Program-made: the position numbers and the translations under genes
Source of the DNA: Blastococcus sp. TF02A-35
GTDB taxonomy: Bacteria > Actinomycetota > Actinomycetes > Mycobacteriales > Geodermatophilaceae
Direction of reading: 5' to 3'
Assembly: GCF_004571075.1 (NCBI RefSeq)
Contig: NZ_SPQP01000004.1
Location: forward strand, 1-64,000
DNA: 64,000 nt
Notes under the pieces: generated by a model
Databases searched by the model: none
Seen by the model: only the letters and a program-made list of their open reading frames with translations
What the model was told of the DNA's origin: nothing
Shown here: piece after piece, positions 15,390-26,332 of the stretch
How the letters are laid out: each line of letters opens with the position of its first letter
Numbering within the stretch: the first letter of the stretch is position 1

Positions 15390-17555
15390 ATGAACCCGAA
15401 CGCAGGCCAGTGGGCGCCCAGCTGTCCGGTCTGCGGTCGGCCGCTCGGCGACGTCGGGCCGGGACCGTGCCCCTCGTGCGGCCTTCCGGCAGCGGCCCAG
15501 GCCGGGCTGGTCATCGCCCGGATCGGGACGACGATCGGCGAGCTCACCCGCGACCGGGACCAGCTGCTCGCGACGCTGCGTGCCGCCGCACCGGGCGCCT
15601 GGGCGGCTCCCGCCCCGACGGCCGCACCCCTCCCCCCACCGGTCCCTGCCCCGGCGCCCGCACCTCCGCCGCAGCCCTGGGCACCGCCCCGGCCAGGGGT
15701 CCTGGCGCCGCCGGCCTGGGCCCCGCAGCCCCCCGGCCCGGCACCGGCGCCCGTGCGCCCGCCGCGGCCCAGCATGTCCCCCCAGCAGGTGCTGCTCGGC
15801 CTGGGCGCGCTGCTGGTGGTGGCGGCCGCGATCACGTTCGTCGCTGTCGCCTGGAGCCGCTTCGGGCTGGCCTTCCAGGCCGGGGTGATGCTCGCGGCCA
15901 CCACCGCCGCCTGCGGCGTGTCCGCCTGGACGGCCCGGCGCGGCCTGCGGGCCACCGAGGAGGCCCTCGCCGCCGCCGGTGCCGCCCTCCTCGCCATCGA
16001 CCTCGCCGCCGCCCGCTGGCTCGGGCTCTTCGGCATCGAGGACGTCCCGCTCCGCTGGTGGTGGGCGGTCTCCTGCTCCGTGGTGCTGGTGGTCTCCCTG
16101 CTCCTCGCCCGGCTGACCCGGAGGACGGCGACCTGGCCGCTGGCCGCCCTGCTGGTGGCCCAGCCGCTGCCGTTCCTGCTGCTGCCCGGCGAGCTGCTCC
16201 TCGGCGCCCCGGGCGTCGCCGTCGCGCTCTCGCTGGCCGCCGCCGACCTGGCCGCGGCGCTGAGGCTGCGCACCGGCCTGGCCGGGGTGGCCGTCGCGCT
16301 GACCGCCGTCCTGACCGCGGTCGGCGTCCTCGTCGGGCTGCTGGTCGCCGCGGCGGACGACGCCCCGGAGTCCTGGGCGGCGACCGGCGTGCTGGCCCTG
16401 GCCGGCGCCGCGGCGCTCGTCGCGCACCGGCGGCTCCGCGCGGGCGGTGCGACCCGGGAGCGGCGGTCCCTGGCCGGCGTCGCCGGCGCCGTGGTCGGGC
16501 TGGCCCTGGCCGGGTCTCTGGGCACGGCCGGCGAGCCCGGCCCGTGGGTCGCCGCCGGCCTGGGGCTCGCGGCGCTCACCGCCGCCGTCCTCACCGCCGG
16601 GCGGGTGGCGACGACGGCAGGGCTGGTGGCCCTCGGCACCGCCCTCGTGGTCCCGCACGCGCTCCTGCTCGCCGACCGCGAGGACTTCGGGGTGCTGGCC
16701 GCCGTCGCCCTGGGCGCCGCGGTCCCCGCCGCCCTGGCCGCGTTCCGGCTGCCGGCCCTGCGCCCGCCCGCCACGGCCGCGGCGCTGCTGGCCCCCGTCG
16801 CGGCGGTGCTGCTCGCCCGGGCCGGGTCCCTGCTGGGCGCGACCGCCGCCGGGCTGCTCCTCGCCCTGCTGGCCGCGGCCGCGTTCGGGGTCGCCACCGC
16901 CCGCGCGGGCCGACCCGAGGAGCTGTGGGCGGCCGGCTGCGGCGCCGCGGCGGGCCTGGCCGCCGGGCTGACCAGCGGCAGCGTCGGCGCCTGGGGCCAG
17001 GTGGGCCTCCAGCTCGGCATCGCCGGCGTCGCCGCCGGCGCCTACGCGGTCACCACGGGGCGCCGCCAGGTCGGGGTGCTCGCCGTGGCCGACCTCGTCC
17101 TCGCCGCGTGGGTCGCCGTCGGTGGGGCCGGGGTGGAGACGCCGGAGGCCTACACGCTGCCGGCCGCCCTCGGGCTGCTCGTGCTGGCGGTGCCGCAGCT
17201 GCGCACCGGCGCGCCCTCCTGGGCCGCCGAGGGGGCCGCCGTCGGGGTGGCCCTGGTGCCGTCGGCCCTGGTCGTCGTCGCGGCGCCGACCGCGCTGCGG
17301 CTCGTGCTCGTCATCGTGGCGGGCGCGGCGCTGACGGTCGGGGGCACGGTCCTGCACCGGCAGGCACCGTTCGTCGTCGGCGCCGGGGTGCTGCTGCTCG
17401 TCGCCGTGGGCCGGCTCGGCCCGTACGCGCCGCTCCTCCCGCGCTGGCTCACGCTCGGCGCCGCGGGGCTGCTCCTGCTGGTCGTCGGCGCCACCTACGA
17501 GCGGCGCCGCCAGCAGGCACACGAGGCCGTCGCGTGGGTGGCCCAGATGCGCTGA
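15390..17555 (+). CDS. SCO7613-type polytopic membrane protein with N-terminal zinc ribbon
   Basis: 721 residues. The N-terminus has a treble-clef or zinc-ribbon pair, CPVCG (12-16) and CPSCG (27-31), then a short helix and a Pro/Ala linker (about 66-130). About 20 hydrophobic helices follow, made almost entirely of Ala, Leu, Val and Gly. The last third carries EAYTLPAALGLL and RRQAPFVVGAG-like blocks typical of the SCO7613 C-terminal domain family of actinobacteria, whose function is unknown. The ATG at 15390 follows a weak CCAGGATG site. The next gene is a shorter paralogue in the same direction, 66 bp away. Confidence 0.82.
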   Translation: MNPNAGQWAPSCPVCGRPLGDVGPGPCPSCGLPAAAQAGLVIARIGTTIGELTRDRDQLLATLRAAAPGAWAAPAPTAAPLPPPVPAPAPAPPPQPWAPPRPGVLAPPAWAPQPPGPAPAPVRPPRPSMSPQQVLLGLGALLVVAAAITFVAVAWSRFGLAFQAGVMLAATTAACGVSAWTARRGLRATEEALAAAGAALLAIDLAAARWLGLFGIEDVPLRWWWAVSCSVVLVVSLLLARLTRRTATWPLAALLVAQPLPFLLLPGELLLGAPGVAVALSLAAADLAAALRLRTGLAGVAVALTAVLTAVGVLVGLLVAAADDAPESWAATGVLALAGAAALVAHRRLRAGGATRERRSLAGVAGAVVGLALAGSLGTAGEPGPWVAAGLGLAALTAAVLTAGRVATTAGLVALGTALVVPHALLLADREDFGVLAAVALGAAVPAALAAFRLPALRPPATAAALLAPVAAVLLARAGSLLGATAAGLLLALLAAAAFGVATARAGRPEELWAAGCGAAAGLAAGLTSGSVGAWGQVGLQLGIAGVAAGAYAVTTGRRQVGVLAVADLVLAAWVAVGGAGVETPEAYTLPAALGLLVLAVPQLRTGAPSWAAEGAAVGVALVPSALVVVAAPTALRLVLVIVAGAALTVGGTVLHRQAPFVVGAGVLLLVAVGRLGPYAPLLPRWLTLGAAGLLLLVVGATYERRRQQAHEAVAWVAQMR

Positions 17556-17621
17556 CCGGGCTGCCGCCGGGCACCGGTCGCCCTACGGTGGGACGACTCG
17601 GGAGCACGGGAGGGGGCGGTC

Positions 17622-19412
17622 ATGGGTCGGCCTGCGCCCCCGTTCCCCTACCGGACGCGCCCCCCGCAGGTGCTGCTCGCCGTCGGCGCCGTGCTCCTGG
17701 TCAGCGCGGGCGCCACGCTCGCCTCGGCCTACGGCGGGCCCCTGGTGCGCACCGCCGTGCTGGCGCTGGCCGCCGTCGCCGCCGCCGTCTCGGTCCGGGC
17801 CGACCGGGCGGGGCTGCGCAGCTCCGCGGAGACCTTCGCCGCGAGCGCCGCCGGTCTCGCGCTCGCGGGCACCGACATCGGGGGCGCCCCCGCCACCGGC
17901 GACCCCCTCCTGCCGATCGTGCTCGTGGGCGTCTTCCTGGCGCTCCAGCGGGTCTCGTCCGTCCCCGCCGCCTGGCCCCTCGCGGCGTGGGCCTCCGGGC
18001 AGGTGGCCGTGCTGCGCTCGCTGGACCTCGTCCCGGACGTGCTGCGCACCGAGCTCTTCCTCGGGGTCTCCCTCGTCGGGCTCGGCATCGCGCTGTGGGC
18101 CCGGCCGCTCGTCGGCCGGCTGACCACGGCGACCACGGCCCCGTGGTGGGCCGCCGGGGCCCTCGGTGGCTCGGTCGAGGCGTGGACCGCCCCGGGCCTC
18201 GAGCGCTGGGTGTCCGCCCTCCTGGTGAGCGCGGCCGCCGCCGGGCTGCTCCTGGCCCGCCTGCGCCGGTCGCTCGACGTCCTGCTCGGCCCGCCCCGCC
18301 TGGTCCCCGTGGCCGTGGGTGCCGTGAGCGCGGTGGCCGTGACCGGAGCCTGCTCGGCCGGCGGCCCGGTGGCCGTGGCGGTGGCCGGCTTCGTCGGGGT
18401 GCTCGTCGCCGCCGTGGCCGCCGCGGAGCTCTCCGGGTGGCGGCGCGGCCTCTTCCTGCCCGTCGCGCTCACCGGCGGCGTGCTGCTGGCCGCGCTGTCC
18501 ATCGCCCGCCTGGTGGACGGCCGGCACTGGTCGGAGATCGCGCTGCTGCTCCTGCTCACCGCCGTCCCGACGGTGTGGGTGGCGGCGCTCCGCCGGGACG
18601 ACCGCCCCGTCGCCGCGCCCACCGCGGTCGGCTGCCTGGCGGGGGCGGCGCTGCTCGGGCTGCCCGACGGCTGGGCCTCCCCCGCCGTCGTCGCCGTCCT
18701 GCTCACCGGGCTGTACGTGCTGGCGCTGCTCACCACCGCGCGGCTGGACCGCGACTCGCGGCGGGCGACCGCCGTCGCGGCCGCCACCGTCGCCGCCGCC
18801 GCGGTGGTCCTGCTCGTGGCCGAGGGCGACCGGGGCCTGGTCGCGGGGCACCTCGCCGGGCAGGGCGCCGCGACCCTCGTCTGGGCCTGGTGGACCGGAC
18901 GCCCCGGGGCCGCGCCGGACGACGACACCGACGCGACGGTGGCCTGGCGGGTGGGTGCGGCGCAGCTGGTCCTGGCCGGCTGGATCGCCGCCGCCCTGGC
19001 CGACCTCGGTGCGGTGGAGGCCTACAGCCTCCCGGCGTCCGCGGGGCTGCTGCTGGCGGCCGGCCGCGGGCTGGTGCGCGACGCGTCGTGGCCGACCTGG
19101 GGCCCCGGGCTGGTGCTCGCCGCAGCACCGTCCACGGTGCTCGCGGTGGCCACGTCCGACGCCCTCCGCGGGGTGGTGGTGCTGGCGCTCGCCGCCGTCG
19201 CGATGGTGGCCGGTGGCCGCGCCGGGGTGCGCGCGCCGCTGATGGTGGGGGCCGGCACGGCCCTGGTGCTCGCCCTCGGGCTGGCCGTGCGGGCGCTGCC
19301 CTGGCCGGTGGGCACGGCGCTCGTCGTGGGATGCGCGCTGCTGGTCATCGGCATGCTCCGCGAGCGCCGGCCGGTCGCCGGGTTCGCGGCCCGGCTGCCC
19401 GAGCTCCGCTGA
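17622..19412 (+). CDS. SCO7613-type polytopic membrane protein, paralogue without zinc ribbon
   Basis: 596 residues, mostly transmembrane helices. Its C-terminal region lines up with the preceding gene: AVEAYSLPASAGLLLAAGR against ETPEAYTLPAALGLLVLAV, and GVRAPLMVGAGTALVLALG against HRQAPFVVGAGVLLLVAVG. The cytoplasmic zinc ribbon and Pro-rich linker are absent, and the protein starts almost directly with a helix (PQVLLAVGAVLLV). The ATG at 17622 follows GGGAGGGGGCGG. Tandem duplication followed by loss of the N-terminal module is the simplest reading. Function unknown. Confidence 0.8.
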   Translation: MGRPAPPFPYRTRPPQVLLAVGAVLLVSAGATLASAYGGPLVRTAVLALAAVAAAVSVRADRAGLRSSAETFAASAAGLALAGTDIGGAPATGDPLLPIVLVGVFLALQRVSSVPAAWPLAAWASGQVAVLRSLDLVPDVLRTELFLGVSLVGLGIALWARPLVGRLTTATTAPWWAAGALGGSVEAWTAPGLERWVSALLVSAAAAGLLLARLRRSLDVLLGPPRLVPVAVGAVSAVAVTGACSAGGPVAVAVAGFVGVLVAAVAAAELSGWRRGLFLPVALTGGVLLAALSIARLVDGRHWSEIALLLLLTAVPTVWVAALRRDDRPVAAPTAVGCLAGAALLGLPDGWASPAVVAVLLTGLYVLALLTTARLDRDSRRATAVAAATVAAAAVVLLVAEGDRGLVAGHLAGQGAATLVWAWWTGRPGAAPDDDTDATVAWRVGAAQLVLAGWIAAALADLGAVEAYSLPASAGLLLAAGRGLVRDASWPTWGPGLVLAAAPSTVLAVATSDALRGVVVLALAAVAMVAGGRAGVRAPLMVGAGTALVLALGLAVRALPWPVGTALVVGCALLVIGMLRERRPVAGFAARLPELR

Positions 19413-19473
19413 GCGAGCGGCGAACACGCGGTGAACAGCCGCCCCGACCCGCATCCTTTCCGGCGCTCGGTCG

Positions 19474-21153
19474 ATGAACCAGGTCGTGAACGCTCCCGAC
19501 GCGCAGCTCACCCGCCGCCGCGCGCTCCAGCTGGCCGCGGCCACGGGCACCGGGCTGGCCGCGGTCGCCGCCGCCGGCCCCGCCGCCGCCACGCCGAAGC
19601 ACCCGTCCTCGCCGGTCTTCCGGCACGGCGTCGCCTCCGGTGACCCGCTCCCCGGGTCGGTCCTGCTCTGGACCCGGGTCACCCCCTCGGAGGCCGCCGC
19701 GCCCGGCTCGGGCGCCGGGCCGGACGCCGAGGTGAGCTGGGAGGTCGCCGCCGACGCGGGCTTCCGGCGCGTCGTGCGTCGGGGCGTGGCCCGCACCGGC
19801 CGCGGACGGGACCACACGGTCAAGGTGGACGCCGGTGGGCTCAGCCCCGCCACCACCTACTGGTACCGCTTCCGCTGCCGCGGGGCGACCTCCCCCGTCG
19901 GGCGCACCCGCACCGCACCCGCTCCGGGCGCGGCCGTGCCGCGGCTGCGCATGGCCGTCCTGTCCTGCGCCAACCTCCAGGCCGGCTGGTTCAGCGCCTA
20001 CCGGCACCTGGCCGCGCGCACCGACCTCGACGTCGTCCTGCACCTCGGCGACTACCTGTACGAGTACGGGCCCGACGAGTACCAGGCCGGCGACGTGCTG
20101 GTCCGCCCGCACGACCCGCCCCGCGAGACGGTGACCCTCGCCGACTACCGGCGCCGGCACGCGCAGTACAAGACCGACCCGGACCTGCAGGCGCTGCACG
20201 CGGCGGCGCCCTGGGTGGTGACCTGGGACGACCACGAGTCGGCCAACGACGCCTGGTCCGGCGGGGCCGAGAACCACACCGAGGGGGCCGAGGGCGCCTG
20301 GCGGGCGCGGCGGGCCGCCGCCCAGCAAGCCTACGCGGAGTGGATGCCGGTCCGGTACGAGCCGGGCGGGCAGCTGTACCGGCGGCTGCGGTTCGGCCGG
20401 CTGGCCAGCCTGTCGATGCTCGACCTGCGCACCTACCGCGACCAGCAGGCCTCCTCGCCCGTGGACCCGGCCCTCGCCGCCCCCGACCGGACCATCACCG
20501 GGCCCGACCAGCTGCAGTTCCTGCTCGACGGGCTGGGCGACCCGCAGGTGCAGTGGAAGCTCGTCGGCAACCCGGTGATGATCTCCCCGGTCCGGTTCCC
20601 GAACGGGCTGGAGTCGCGCACCGTGGAGAGCATCGCGACGCTCCTGGACCTGCCCGCTCCCCCGGTCGCCGGGGTCCCCTACAACGTCGACCAGTGGGAC
20701 GGGTACCCCGCCGAGCGCGGCACGGTCCTCGCCCACCTGCGCGACCGGGCCATCAAGGACACGGTGTTCCTCACCGGCGACATCCACTCCGGCTGGGCCT
20801 GCGAGCTGCCCTCGGACCCCGCCACCTACCCGCTCACCCGGGACAGCCTCGGCGTGGAGCTGGTCTGCACGTCGGTCACCAGCGACAACCTCGACGACAT
20901 CCTGGGCACCCGCCCCCGCACGACGTCGCTCGCGGTGGAGACCGCCATCAAGGTGAACAACCCGCACGTGAAGTACCTGGACTTCGACTCGCACGGGTTC
21001 TCCGTGCTGGAGCTCACCGAGGCAGGGGCGCAGATGGACTGGTTCGTGCTCACCGACCGCACCGACCCCCGGGCGGCGGCCGTCTGGTCGACGTCGTGGC
21101 GGGTGGCCGCCGGGACCAACCGCGTGACCCGCGCCCAGGGGCGGCTGCGGTGA
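19474..21153 (+). CDS. phoD: Secreted PhoD-type alkaline phosphatase (Tat exported)
   Basis: 559 residues. The twin-arginine signal TRRRALQL (13-20), hydrophobic stretch and AAAT cleavage region (near 39) indicate folded export by Tat. Metal and active-site blocks of PhoD phosphodiesterase/phosphatases are clear: RMAVLSCANLQAGWF, HLGDYLYEYG, VVTWDDHESAND and FLTGDIHSGWA. PhoD enzymes use Ca and Fe and release phosphate from mono- and diesters outside the cell. The downstream gene overlaps by 4 nt and also encodes a Tat-exported phosphohydrolase. I saw no obvious Pho box in the 61 bp upstream, but the site is degenerate and could be missed. Confidence 0.93.
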   Translation: MNQVVNAPDAQLTRRRALQLAAATGTGLAAVAAAGPAAATPKHPSSPVFRHGVASGDPLPGSVLLWTRVTPSEAAAPGSGAGPDAEVSWEVAADAGFRRVVRRGVARTGRGRDHTVKVDAGGLSPATTYWYRFRCRGATSPVGRTRTAPAPGAAVPRLRMAVLSCANLQAGWFSAYRHLAARTDLDVVLHLGDYLYEYGPDEYQAGDVLVRPHDPPRETVTLADYRRRHAQYKTDPDLQALHAAAPWVVTWDDHESANDAWSGGAENHTEGAEGAWRARRAAAQQAYAEWMPVRYEPGGQLYRRLRFGRLASLSMLDLRTYRDQQASSPVDPALAAPDRTITGPDQLQFLLDGLGDPQVQWKLVGNPVMISPVRFPNGLESRTVESIATLLDLPAPPVAGVPYNVDQWDGYPAERGTVLAHLRDRAIKDTVFLTGDIHSGWACELPSDPATYPLTRDSLGVELVCTSVTSDNLDDILGTRPRTTSLAVETAIKVNNPHVKYLDFDSHGFSVLELTEAGAQMDWFVLTDRTDPRAAAVWSTSWRVAAGTNRVTRAQGRLR

Positions 21154-22418
21154 CCGGCGAGGTGCTCAGCCGGCGGCGGTTCCTCCAGCTGACGACGGCG
21201 ACCGGCGGTGCGGTGGTCCTGTCCACGGCGCTCGGCGCCCCGCGGGCCCGGGCGGCCGACCGGCTGCGGGTGTACGTCCTCGTGGTGGACGGGACCCGGC
21301 CGGACGAGGTCACCCCGCAGCTGATGCCGCGGCTACACCGGCTGCGCACGGAGGGCACCTGGTACGCCCAGGCGCGCTCGCTGCCGGTGATGGAGACCAT
21401 CCCCAACCACGTGATGATGATGACCGGGGTGCGGCCCGACCGGTCCGGCGTGCCCGCCAACTCCGTCTACGACCGGGCCGAGGCCACGGTCCGCGACCTC
21501 GACCGGCCCTCGGACCTGCGCTTCCCCACGCTCATCGAGCGGCTGAACGCCACGGGCCGCACCACGGGGACGGTGCTGTCCAAGGAGTACCTGTACGGCA
21601 TCTTCGGCGAGCGGGCCACGCACCGCTGGGAGCCGTTCCCGGTCCTCCCGGTCACCGGCCACGCGCCGGACGTCGCCACCACGAACGCCCTCCTGGCGAT
21701 GGTCGACCACGCCGACCCGGACCTGGTCTTCGTCAACCTCGGGGACACCGACCGCGTGGGGCACAGCGACCTGACCGGGACCTCGCTGCGGGTGGCCCGC
21801 ACGCTGGCGCTGCGCAGCACCGACCTGCAGGTGGGCCGCTTCGTCGACCACCTGCGGGCGACCGGCCGCTGGGCCTCCAGCGTGCTGCTGGTACTCGCCG
21901 ACCACTCGATGGACTGGTCCCTGCCGACGGGGGTCGTCTCGGTGAGCGCGGTGCTGCGCGGCCGCCCGGACCTGCACTCGTCGGTGCAGATCGCCCAGAA
22001 CGGCGGCGCGGACCTCCTGTACTGGACCGGGCCGGCCGACCGGCGCGCCGCGGGCCTGGCCGAGGTGCGGCGGCTGGTGCGGGCGCACCCCGGCGTGCTG
22101 TCGGTGCACGCGCCGCGCGAGCTGCGGCTCGGCCCGGAGGCCGGCGACCTCGTCGTCTACTGCCGAGCGGGCTGGCGGTTCAGCGACCCCGAAGTCCTCT
22201 CCAACCCCATCCCCGGCAACCACGGCCACCCGGCGACCGAGCCGATCCCGTTCCTCGTCGCCGGCGGGCACCCGCTGGTCCGCCGCGGCGCGGTCAGCGG
22301 GGCGCCGGCGCGCACCATCGACGTCGCGCCGACCGTGGGAGCCCTCTTCGGGCTGGGGGCACCGCGGGGCGGCTACGACGGCGTCGCGCGGAAAGAGGCG
22401 TTCCAGGCCCGCCGCTGA
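21150..22418 (+). CDS. Tat-exported alkaline-phosphatase-superfamily nucleotide pyrophosphatase/phosphodiesterase
   Basis: 422 residues. The signal SRRRFLQL (7-14) with cleavage after RARA (about 35) is a near-perfect Tat motif. The NPP family features are VLVVDGTRPDEV (first metal site), METIPNHVMMMTGVRPDRSG with the nucleophile Thr, NLGDTDRVGHSD, LVLADHSMDW and IPGNHGHP. They support a metal-dependent phosphodiesterase or phosphomonoesterase acting outside the membrane. The GTG at 21150 overlaps the phoD stop (GTGA). Substrate could be nucleotides, phospholipids or teichoic acid fragments. The stop codon is 3 bp from the convergent GNAT stop. Confidence 0.88.
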   Translation: MTGEVLSRRRFLQLTTATGGAVVLSTALGAPRARAADRLRVYVLVVDGTRPDEVTPQLMPRLHRLRTEGTWYAQARSLPVMETIPNHVMMMTGVRPDRSGVPANSVYDRAEATVRDLDRPSDLRFPTLIERLNATGRTTGTVLSKEYLYGIFGERATHRWEPFPVLPVTGHAPDVATTNALLAMVDHADPDLVFVNLGDTDRVGHSDLTGTSLRVARTLALRSTDLQVGRFVDHLRATGRWASSVLLVLADHSMDWSLPTGVVSVSAVLRGRPDLHSSVQIAQNGGADLLYWTGPADRRAAGLAEVRRLVRAHPGVLSVHAPRELRLGPEAGDLVVYCRAGWRFSDPEVLSNPIPGNHGHPATEPIPFLVAGGHPLVRRGAVSGAPARTIDVAPTVGALFGLGAPRGGYDGVARKEAFQARR

Positions 22419-22421
22419 CGC

Positions 22422-23039
22422 TCAGGGGCCGAACAGGACCTCGGCGCCCATCGGCCGGTAGCCGGCGGTCAGGAAGGCACGCAGCGATGCGGTGTTGGCC
22501 GGGGCGACCTGCGCCCAGAGCGGGGCGCCGTCGGGGACCAGCGACGGCGCCGTCGCGACCAGCGCCGTTCCCAGGCCCTTCCCCCGCGCTTCCGGGGCGA
22601 CCTCGAGGCTGACCTCCCACCGGCCGGCGACTCCGCGGCCGAGCACGAGCACGGCCGCGTCGTCCGGGGTCGACCAGACCGAGACATCGGTGCGGTGCAG
22701 CAGCGCCCGGTCCACGCGCGGATGCGTCACGGACACCGGCCGCAGCTCGACGGACGTTGCCGCCGCCGCAGGGGCGAGCAAGACCGCATCGAGCACGCCC
22801 GGCTCGGCACCCACCTGGTCGGCCAGCGCCGCGAGGAAGCGGGCACCCAACGGCGCGGCGAGCGGGTCGTGCGCCACCTGCGCTGCCGCCCAGGAAGGGT
22901 CGACGTCTGCGGCCACCACGTGCCAGGCGGTGCCACCGACGACGACGGCCCGCGCCCCCACGGGCGCGGGCCGTACGGCAACGCTCGCATCGGCTGCCGG
23001 GACGTACCCGACGGCCAAGCCCTCGTAGAACTCGTTCAG
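22422..23039 (-). CDS. GNAT-family N-acetyltransferase at the end of the suf operon
   Basis: About 205 residues. The acetyl-CoA site ARGKGLGTALV sits in the C-terminal half after a LEVAPE strand, and the C-terminal NTASLRAFLTAGYRPMG is the usual GNAT closing motif. The N-terminal half (LNEFYEGLAVGYVP...) resembles a family seen in actinobacteria where residue 1 is about here. No ATG or GTG exists between the upstream stop and this region. The best start is CTG at 23039, overlapping the sufT stop as CTGA. The TTG eight codons later is an alternative. Substrate unknown; the link to Fe-S assembly is only positional. Confidence 0.75.
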   Translation of the reverse strand: MNEFYEGLAVGYVPAADASVAVRPAPVGARAVVVGGTAWHVVAADVDPSWAAAQVAHDPLAAPLGARFLAALADQVGAEPGVLDAVLLAPAAAATSVELRPVSVTHPRVDRALLHRTDVSVWSTPDDAAVLVLGRGVAGRWEVSLEVAPEARGKGLGTALVATAPSLVPDGAPLWAQVAPANTASLRAFLTAGYRPMGAEVLFGP

Positions 23040-23419
23040 ACGCGGAAGCCGAGCGCGCGGAGCTGCTCGCGGCCGTCGTCGGTGATCTTGTCCGGGCCCC
23101 ACGGCGGCATCCAGACCCAGTTGATCCGGATGTCGTCGACCAGACCGGGGCCGGGTCCACCGGTCAGGGCCTGACGGGCCTGGTCCTCGATGACGTCGGT
23201 CAGCGGGCAGGCCGCCGAGGTGAGCGTCATGTCCAGGATCGCGACGTTGGACTCGTCCACGTCGATGCCGTAGACCAGGCCCAGGTCGACGACGTTGACG
23301 CCGAGCTCGGGGTCGACGACGTCGCGCATGGCCTCCTCGAGGTCCTCGAGCAGCGCCGACTTGTACGGCGGCAGCTCGGCGGGGGTCTCGTCGGTGGCGG
23401 TGGTCGGGGTCTCGCTCAT
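23036..23419 (-). CDS. sufT: SufT/PaaD-type metal-sulfur cluster assembly factor (DUF59/MIP18)
   Basis: 127 residues. After an acidic N-terminus the MIP18 domain reads MRDVVDPELGVNVVDLGLVYGIDV, then LTSAACPLTDVIEDQ with the conserved cysteine, and a hydrophobic C-terminal WVWMPPWGPDKIT. These are the standard actinobacterial SufT features. SufT helps mature Fe-S proteins under high demand. The ATG at 23419 follows GGAGG and overlaps the sufU stop (ATGA). I prefer it to an upstream in-frame start that would run into sufU. Confidence 0.92.
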   Translation of the reverse strand: MSETPTTATDETPAELPPYKSALLEDLEEAMRDVVDPELGVNVVDLGLVYGIDVDESNVAILDMTLTSAACPLTDVIEDQARQALTGGPGPGLVDDIRINWVWMPPWGPDKITDDGREQLRALGFRV

Positions 23420-23877
23420 GCGGTGCCTCCGGTGGCTGACAGGGCCCGGGCGGATGCGTCCTTCAACGCCATCCAGCTCATCAGCGCGCACTTGATGCGC
23501 GCGGGGTACTTCGAGACGCCGGCGAACGCGACGGCGTCCTCCAGCTCGTCCTCGAGCTTCTCGGCGACCGACGGGTCGCCCTTCGCCTGCATCAGGGTCA
23601 TGAAGTGCTCGCCGGTCCCCAGCGCCTCGGTGACCGGCTTGCCGACCACTAGGTCGTACATGGCCGAGACCGAGGCCTGGCTGATCGAGCAGCCCATGCC
23701 CTCGTACGAGACGTCGGCGATCGTGTCGCCCTCGATCTTCACCCGGAGGGTCACCTCGTCACCGCAGGTCGGGTTGACGTGGTGCACCTCGGCGTCGAAC
23801 GGGTCGCGCAGACCTCGCCCGTGGGGGTTCTTGTAGTGGTCCAGGATGATCTCCTGGTACATCGACTCCAGCTGCAT
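23416..23877 (-). CDS. sufU: SufU sulfur-transfer/scaffold protein for Fe-S assembly
   Basis: 153 residues. The three zinc or cluster cysteines are in NPTCGDEV (about 39), GMGCSISQAS (about 64) and RIKCALMSW (about 128), with the conserved Asp in CGD. SufU accepts sulfur from SufS and passes it to the SufBCD scaffold. The ATG at 23877 is 10 bp from the sufS stop, and the stop overlaps sufT by 4 nt, so all three are co-translated. Confidence 0.96.
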   Translation of the reverse strand: MQLESMYQEIILDHYKNPHGRGLRDPFDAEVHHVNPTCGDEVTLRVKIEGDTIADVSYEGMGCSISQASVSAMYDLVVGKPVTEALGTGEHFMTLMQAKGDPSVAEKLEDELEDAVAFAGVSKYPARIKCALMSWMALKDASARALSATGGTA

Positions 23878-23887
23878 CAGATGCGCC

Positions 23888-25968
<2,081 letters not shown>

Positions 25969-25978
25969 TTCTTCTCCT

Positions 25979-26332
25979 TCAGCTGCCGGACGCGAGCGGG
26001 AGGCGGCCGTCGCTCTCGGTGTCGACGAGCACGTCCTCCCCTTCCACGCGGACCGGGTAGACGTCGACCGGCTCGGTCGCCGGCAGGTTGGTGGGCTCAC
26101 CGGTGCGCAGGTCGAAGCACGACCCGTGCAGCCAGCACTCGATGGTGGGGGCGCCGTCGAAGGTCTCGACGTCGCCCTCGGACAGGGGGACCTCGGCGTG
26201 CGAGCAGAGGTCCTGGATCGCGTAGACCTCGCCCTCGAAGCGGACGACGGCGACGTCGACGTCCGCGAGCTCCACCCGCAGGGCCCCGTTCTCGGGGACC
26301 TGGGAGAGCGCGCAGACCCGCTCGAAAGCCAT
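25979..26332 (-). CDS. Rieske-type [2Fe-2S] ferredoxin within the suf operon
   Basis: 117 residues. Rieske ligands are in DLCSHAEVPLSEG (CxH) and ECWLHGSCFDLRTGE (CxxH), as in biphenyl-dioxygenase-type ferredoxins and actinobacterial suf-linked Rieske proteins. It could supply electrons to the SUF scaffold. This gene between sufD and sufC is a common actinobacterial arrangement, but I know of no settled function. The start codon overlaps the sufD stop by one base (TGATG). Confidence 0.93.
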   Translation of the reverse strand: MAFERVCALSQVPENGALRVELADVDVAVVRFEGEVYAIQDLCSHAEVPLSEGDVETFDGAPTIECWLHGSCFDLRTGEPTNLPATEPVDVYPVRVEGEDVLVDTESDGRLPLASGS

